Assembly (NCBI GenBank): GCA_002432795.1
Contig: DJGU01000090.1
Coordinates: 1-7,685, forward strand
Source: Anaerolineaceae bacterium UBA5838
Lineage (GTDB): Bacteria > Chloroflexota > Anaerolineae > Anaerolineales > Anaerolineaceae
Direction of reading: 5' to 3'
DNA length: 7,685 nucleotides
Of this stretch, positions 5,435 through 7,685 are shown piece after piece. How positions within the stretch are numbered: the stretch's first letter is position 1; each line of letters opens with the position of its first letter. The translations under genes and the position numbers were made by a program. The notes beneath the pieces were generated by a model. That model did no database searches. It worked only from the letters and a program-made list of their open reading frames with translations, and was not told the DNA's origin.

Positions 5435-6553
5435 TTATTCTCCTGTAGTAGTTACGACTTCATCACCGTTTTGGTCCGGATGCGAGTCTTTGGAAAACAA
5501 ATCGAACAAGGGTTCATTGATGTAGTAATTGCTCGTCCCAATTTTTGCCTTTTGAAGGAAGCCTGTATCTGATAAAGCACTAAGATATTTACTGGCAGTT
5601 TTGCGTGTGACTTTAAGATCGCGCATCACGAATTCAATTTTGGTATAGGGATGCTTGAAAAGGTTGTTGATCAAGTCCTGACTGTATATTTTGGGCAATT
5701 GCTCGCGGATGTCATGTTTATATTGAAACATTAACTCCCTGATTTTGTTGACTAACACAATGGTCTCTTTGGAGGTTTGTTCCACCGCGTCGAGCATGTA
5801 AAGGACCCAAGGTTCCCAATTGCCGGTTTCTGGCAGCGTGCGCAATAAGGTGTAATATTCGTTCTTGTTACGGATGATGTAGCGGCTCAGATATAAAATT
5901 GGCAATCGTAGCAGGTCTGAAAGAACAAGATACAAGACATTTATGATGCGTCCAACTCTTCCATTGCCATCGTAAAAAGGATGGATGCTTTCGAATTGAT
6001 AATGGATGATCGCCATTTTTATCAATGGGTCAATTTCGTGAATCTCCGGTTCATTGAGATATTTCACCAGGTTATCCATCAGGCGACGTACAGTCTCATA
6101 ATCTTGTGGCGGCGTATAAACAACTTCACGCGTAGCCGGATTGATCAGTTGGGTGCCTGGCAATTTCCGTATCCCCTGGCTGGCAGGCACAAGTCGGGTG
6201 TGAATTTCCAGGATGTGATTTAATGAAAGCAGCTGGTTTCGCCTGACAAGTTCAAATCCAAATTTTAGTGCGTCTGAATATTGGCTGACCTCTTTGGCTG
6301 CCGGATCACTCACAACGTCACCTAGCACCTGTTGTTTGAACATGGCGTCTTGTGTGGTGATGATGTTTTCAATCGCTGAGCTATATTTTGCTTCCTGCAA
6401 CGCTAAGGTTTCAATCAGTATCGATTGGTTCGGAATAGCAATAGCAATCCCTTTAAGTTCTGCGAGCTGGCGATGGGCAAGAGCAAGCTTCCTGAGAATC
6501 GGTTTGGTTTCCTGTATATTTAAAGGGGGCAAAGGTTCAATAGCATATGTCAT
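5435..6553 (-). CDS. fic: class II Fic protein adenylyltransferase with C-terminal winged helix
   Basis: Fic enzymes transfer AMP from ATP to hydroxyl groups of target proteins. The catalytic loop HPFYDGNGRVGR (191-202, ATG numbering) matches HPFx(D/E)GNGRxxR, with His191 as the expected base. Residues 58-63, SSAIEN, give the inhibitory (S/T)xxxE(G/N) motif, with Glu62 placed to block ATP; because it lies before the Fic core in the same chain, this is class II, self-inhibited. A target-binding flap is likely at about 133-150. Residues about 288-345 look like a winged helix (VTRKTASKYLSALSDTGFL), so DNA binding or autoregulation is possible. At 372 residues it matches the SoFic-type architecture. 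I chose the ATG at 6551-6553 because AAGGAA lies six bases upstream; a TTG two codons earlier would overlap that site. It is transcribed divergently from groES and its start overlaps a small upstream ORF. The protein target is unknown. Confidence 0.92.
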   Translation of the reverse strand: MTYAIEPLPPLNIQETKPILRKLALAHRQLAELKGIAIAIPNQSILIETLALQEAKYSSAIENIITTQDAMFKQQVLGDVVSDPAAKEVSQYSDALKFGFELVRRNQLLSLNHILEIHTRLVPASQGIRKLPGTQLINPATREVVYTPPQDYETVRRLMDNLVKYLNEPEIHEIDPLIKMAIIHYQFESIHPFYDGNGRVGRIINVLYLVLSDLLRLPILYLSRYIIRNKNEYYTLLRTLPETGNWEPWVLYMLDAVEQTSKETIVLVNKIRELMFQYKHDIREQLPKIYSQDLINNLFKHPYTKIEFVMRDLKVTRKTASKYLSALSDTGFLQKAKIGTSNYYINEPLFDLFSKDSHPDQNGDEVVTTTGE

Positions 6554-6665
6554 AACCAATTCCTTTCAAGGTTTCACACAACCGTTCTTGAAAATCATTC
6601 CCATTAGCGAATTGTTCTGATAGTTGGCCAGTCGATGTATTTTTTAAATCGTTGTTATTGCCCAT
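6537..6665 (-). CDS. small ORF (42 residues) overlapping the fic start
   Basis: The minus strand reads MGNNNDLKNTSTGQLSEQFA, then NGNDFQERLCETLKGIGYDI and CY, to a TGA at 6537-6539. The ATG (6663-6665) is preceded by AAGGAAA at about seven bases. The end overlaps the fic start by 17 bases in another frame, and the fic ribosome binding site lies inside it, so translational coupling is plausible. It is polar and soluble-looking with no signal peptide. It could be a small partner of Fic or a leader peptide. It does not contain (S/T)xxxE(G/N), so it is not a FicA-type antitoxin. I do not recognise a family, and a chance ORF is possible. Confidence 0.45.
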   Translation of the reverse strand: MGNNNDLKNTSTGQLSEQFANGNDFQERLCETLKGIGYDICY

Positions 6666-6721
6666 GATATTTTCCTTGACGAATCACGTTCCCTTAAAGA
6701 TGAGAGAGTCGGGTAAGTTGA

Positions 6722-6727
6722 ATTATA
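6722..6727 (-). promoter_or_regulatory. candidate -10 box (TATAAT) for the small ORF-fic unit
   Basis: A perfect TATAAT on the minus strand lies 56 bases before the small-ORF ATG. No convincing -35 is seen 16-18 bases upstream, so an activator or an extended contact may be needed, or the match may be chance. Confidence 0.4.
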
Positions 6728-6766
6728 CCTGAACCGATTTGCCTGACCGTGAACGGAACATATCAT

Positions 6767-6814
6767 GAAAGTGCAAAAATGACACAGCAAAAAACCTTGC
6801 ACTTTTGCACTTTC
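6767..6814. promoter_or_regulatory. perfect 12-bp inverted repeat in the fic/groES divergent region
   Basis: GAAAGTGCAAAA (6767-6778) and TTTTGCACTTTC (6803-6814) are exact complements 24 bases apart. The right arm also overlaps a direct repeat, TTGCACTT then TTGCACTTT. It lies about 40 bases upstream of the fic -10 candidate and about 100 bases upstream of the groES -35. An operator (for instance for the Fic winged helix) or a hairpin insulator could explain it. No regulator is identifiable from the sequence. Confidence 0.55.
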
Positions 6815-6890
6815 TCACATCCCCCCGCCCTCAGTCCGTGGATGTAGCCCACCACGCGCCCTTTTTACCTGCCAAAAGTGTAAACATTTC

Positions 6891-6905
6891 GTAAGAAAAT
6901 CTTAC
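6891..6905. repeat. short inverted repeat just upstream of the groES -35
   Basis: GTAAG, AAAAT, CTTAC form a perfect 5-bp stem. GTGTAA (6878-6883) and TTACAC (6902-6907) form an overlapping outer pair. It is too short to assign a role. Confidence 0.35.
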
Positions 6906-6911
6906 ACAGGC

Positions 6912-6940
6912 TTGACTTACAGCCCCGGAGTGCGTATCAT
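6912..6940 (+). promoter_or_regulatory. groESL promoter, housekeeping sigma type
   Basis: TTGACT (6912-6917), a 17-base spacer and TATCAT (6935-6940) form a strong sigma-70/SigA-type promoter. The predicted transcription start falls in or at the edge of the CIRCE operator beginning at 6944, the usual layout for HrcA repression. Confidence 0.85.
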
Positions 6941-6943
6941 AAG

Positions 6944-6970
6944 TTAGCACTCAATCTTACGGAGTGCTAA
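6944..6970 (+). promoter_or_regulatory. CIRCE operator (HrcA binding site)
   Basis: TTAGCACTC (6944-6952), nine bases, GAGTGCTAA (6962-6970): an exact match to the CIRCE consensus TTAGCACTC-N9-GAGTGCTAA. In known systems HrcA binds it and represses groESL until heat stress titrates GroEL. It lies between the promoter and the groES start. The hrcA gene itself is not in the window. Confidence 0.97.
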
Positions 6971-6988
6971 TTTTACGAGAAATTAAAC

Positions 6989-6993
6989 GGAGG
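6989..6993 (+). promoter_or_regulatory. groES ribosome binding site
   Basis: GGAGG six bases before the ATG at 7000. It fixes the start there and rules out the upstream in-frame GTG at 6964, which lies inside CIRCE. Confidence 0.9.
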
Positions 6994-6999
6994 AACCCC

Positions 7000-7290
7000 A
7001 TGACAATATCTATGCGACCTTTAGGAAGCCGGCTCGTGATCGAACCGATCGAGCAGGAAGAAGTAACCGCTGGCGGCATCGTGCTGCCCGAAACCGCGAA
7101 AGAAAAACCCCAGAAGGGTACTGTGCTCGCCATTGGTCCCGGCGACCGCGACGACCAGGGCAACCGCATCCCCTTGGATGTGCAGGTTGGCGACACGGTG
7201 CTGTTTGCGAAATATTCCGGCACTGAGATTAAATACAACGGCAAGAAACTGTTAATCATGCGCGAGAGCGACGTCCTCGCGATTCTTTAA
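7000..7290 (+). CDS. groES: co-chaperonin GroES
   Basis: GroES forms the heptameric cytosolic lid that closes the GroEL folding chamber. The 96-residue length is normal. The sequence begins MTISMRPLGSRLVIEPIEQE and carries the mobile-loop segment with GGIVLP (25-30), which contacts GroEL. KGTVLAIGPG (39-48) and VGDTVLFAKYSGTEIKYNGK (63-82) are the usual beta-barrel signatures, and it ends ESDVLAIL. The start is set by the GGAGG site. groEL follows after 27 bases with its own ribosome binding site, so the two form one CIRCE-controlled operon. Codon use is GC-richer than in the minus-strand genes to the left. Confidence 0.98.
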   Translation: MTISMRPLGSRLVIEPIEQEEVTAGGIVLPETAKEKPQKGTVLAIGPGDRDDQGNRIPLDVQVGDTVLFAKYSGTEIKYNGKKLLIMRESDVLAIL

Positions 7291-7317
7291 GATTATTGGA
7301 ACAAGGAGATTAGAAAT

Positions 7318-7685
7318 ATGGCTAAACAATTAGTTTTTGGAGAAGAAGCACGCCGATATCTGAAGAATGGCGTTGACACCGTGGCTAACGCAGTTGCCAC
7401 CACCTTAGGTCCCAAGGGACGCAATGTAGCCCTGGACCGCAAATATGGCTCCCCCACCATCACCCATGACGGCGTGACTGTGGCGAAAGAAATCGAACTC
7501 GAAGACCCCTATGAGAACATGGGCGCCCAGCTCCTGAAGGAAGCCGCCACCAAGACCAACGATATCGCTGGTGATGGCACCACCACTTCCACCGTTTTGG
7601 CGCACGCCATCGTGACCGAAGGTCTCAAGAACCTGGCTGCCGGCGCCAACCCCATGCTGCTCAAGCGCGGCATCGAAGCTGCCTC
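7318..7685 (+). CDS. groEL: chaperonin GroEL (60 kDa), N-terminal part, cut by window end
   Basis: GroEL forms the double-ring ATP-driven folding chamber in the cytosol. About 122 of the usual roughly 540 residues are visible: the N-terminal part of the equatorial domain. Visible signatures are LGPKGRNV (30-37), PTITHDGVTVAKEIELEDP (46-64), ENMGAQL (66-72), and the nucleotide-binding GDGTTT (85-90) with Asp86 equivalent to the catalytic Asp87 of E. coli. KRGIEAA closes the visible part. AAGGAG (7303-7308) lies nine bases before the ATG. The remaining equatorial, intermediate and apical domains lie outside the window. Confidence 0.98.
   Translation, partial: MAKQLVFGEEARRYLKNGVDTVANAVATTLGPKGRNVALDRKYGSPTITHDGVTVAKEIELEDPYENMGAQLLKEAATKTNDIAGDGTTTSTVLAHAIVTEGLKNLAAGANPMLLKRGIEAA

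Noticed and set aside
6551..6559. TTG start for Fic two codons upstream
   Set aside because: It would sit against the AAGGAA site, which is correctly spaced only for the ATG at 6551-6553.
6537..6665. FicA-type antitoxin
   Set aside because: The small ORF lacks the (S/T)xxxE(G/N) motif, and the Fic protein already carries that motif in its own N-terminal part.
6964..6999. Longer GroES starting at the in-frame GTG at 6964
   Set aside because: That codon lies inside the CIRCE operator; the ATG at 7000 has a proper GGAGG site and gives the normal 96-residue length.
1..7685. tRNA or rRNA genes
   Set aside because: I saw no cloverleaf with a TTC-containing T-arm and acceptor pairing in the intergenic stretches; the GGTTCGCAATG words are repeat ends, not T-arms.

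Overview
The window is bacterial chromosome. It opens with repeat-rich accessory DNA and ends in a conserved housekeeping operon. The right end (about 6910-7685) is the start of a groES-groEL operon, with a sigma-70-type promoter and a perfect CIRCE operator, so heat-shock control by HrcA is expected. CIRCE control and the wording of the GroES/GroEL proteins fit a Gram-positive-like or Chloroflexota lineage. My impression from protein wording and the abundant small palindromic repeats is an Anaerolineae-like Chloroflexota, but this is inference and not a database result.

Layout: (1) 1-254, palindromic repeat elements with TGTCATTGCGA / TCGCAATGACA ends. (2) 255-2231, minus strand, a 658-residue DUF2075-type protein joining a PD-(D/E)XK-like nuclease domain to a superfamily 1-like helicase. 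(3) 2232-2900, three short tandem repeats next to the helicase start, then two more copies of the palindromic element and another inverted repeat. (4) 2901-4520, a GTG-started zinc-ribbon / CFI-box C-terminal protein (3047-4057, minus) between two diverged direct repeats. Each repeat is the decayed 3' end of the same unidentified protein gene; one copy carries a one-base frameshift. (5) 4521-5434, about 0.9 kb with no convincing gene, filled with GC-rich palindromes and hairpins and a 41-bp tandem repeat. (6) 5435-6665, minus strand, a class II Fic adenylyltransferase with a C-terminal winged helix, preceded by a 42-codon small ORF that overlaps its start. (7) 6666-6999, the divergent control region, with a perfect 12-bp inverted repeat, the groES promoter and CIRCE. 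(8) groES complete and groEL cut by the window end.

The three large minus-strand genes (helicase, zinc-ribbon/CFI-box, Fic) are visibly AT-richer than groES/groEL and lie among repeats. Two of them sit between direct repeats, which looks like an accessory island beside the chaperonin operon. Nothing shows that the three act together: spacing and private promoters suggest separate transcription. The least explained parts are the small ORF coupled to fic, the duplicated pseudogene tails around the CFI-box gene, and the direct-repeat elements around the helicase.
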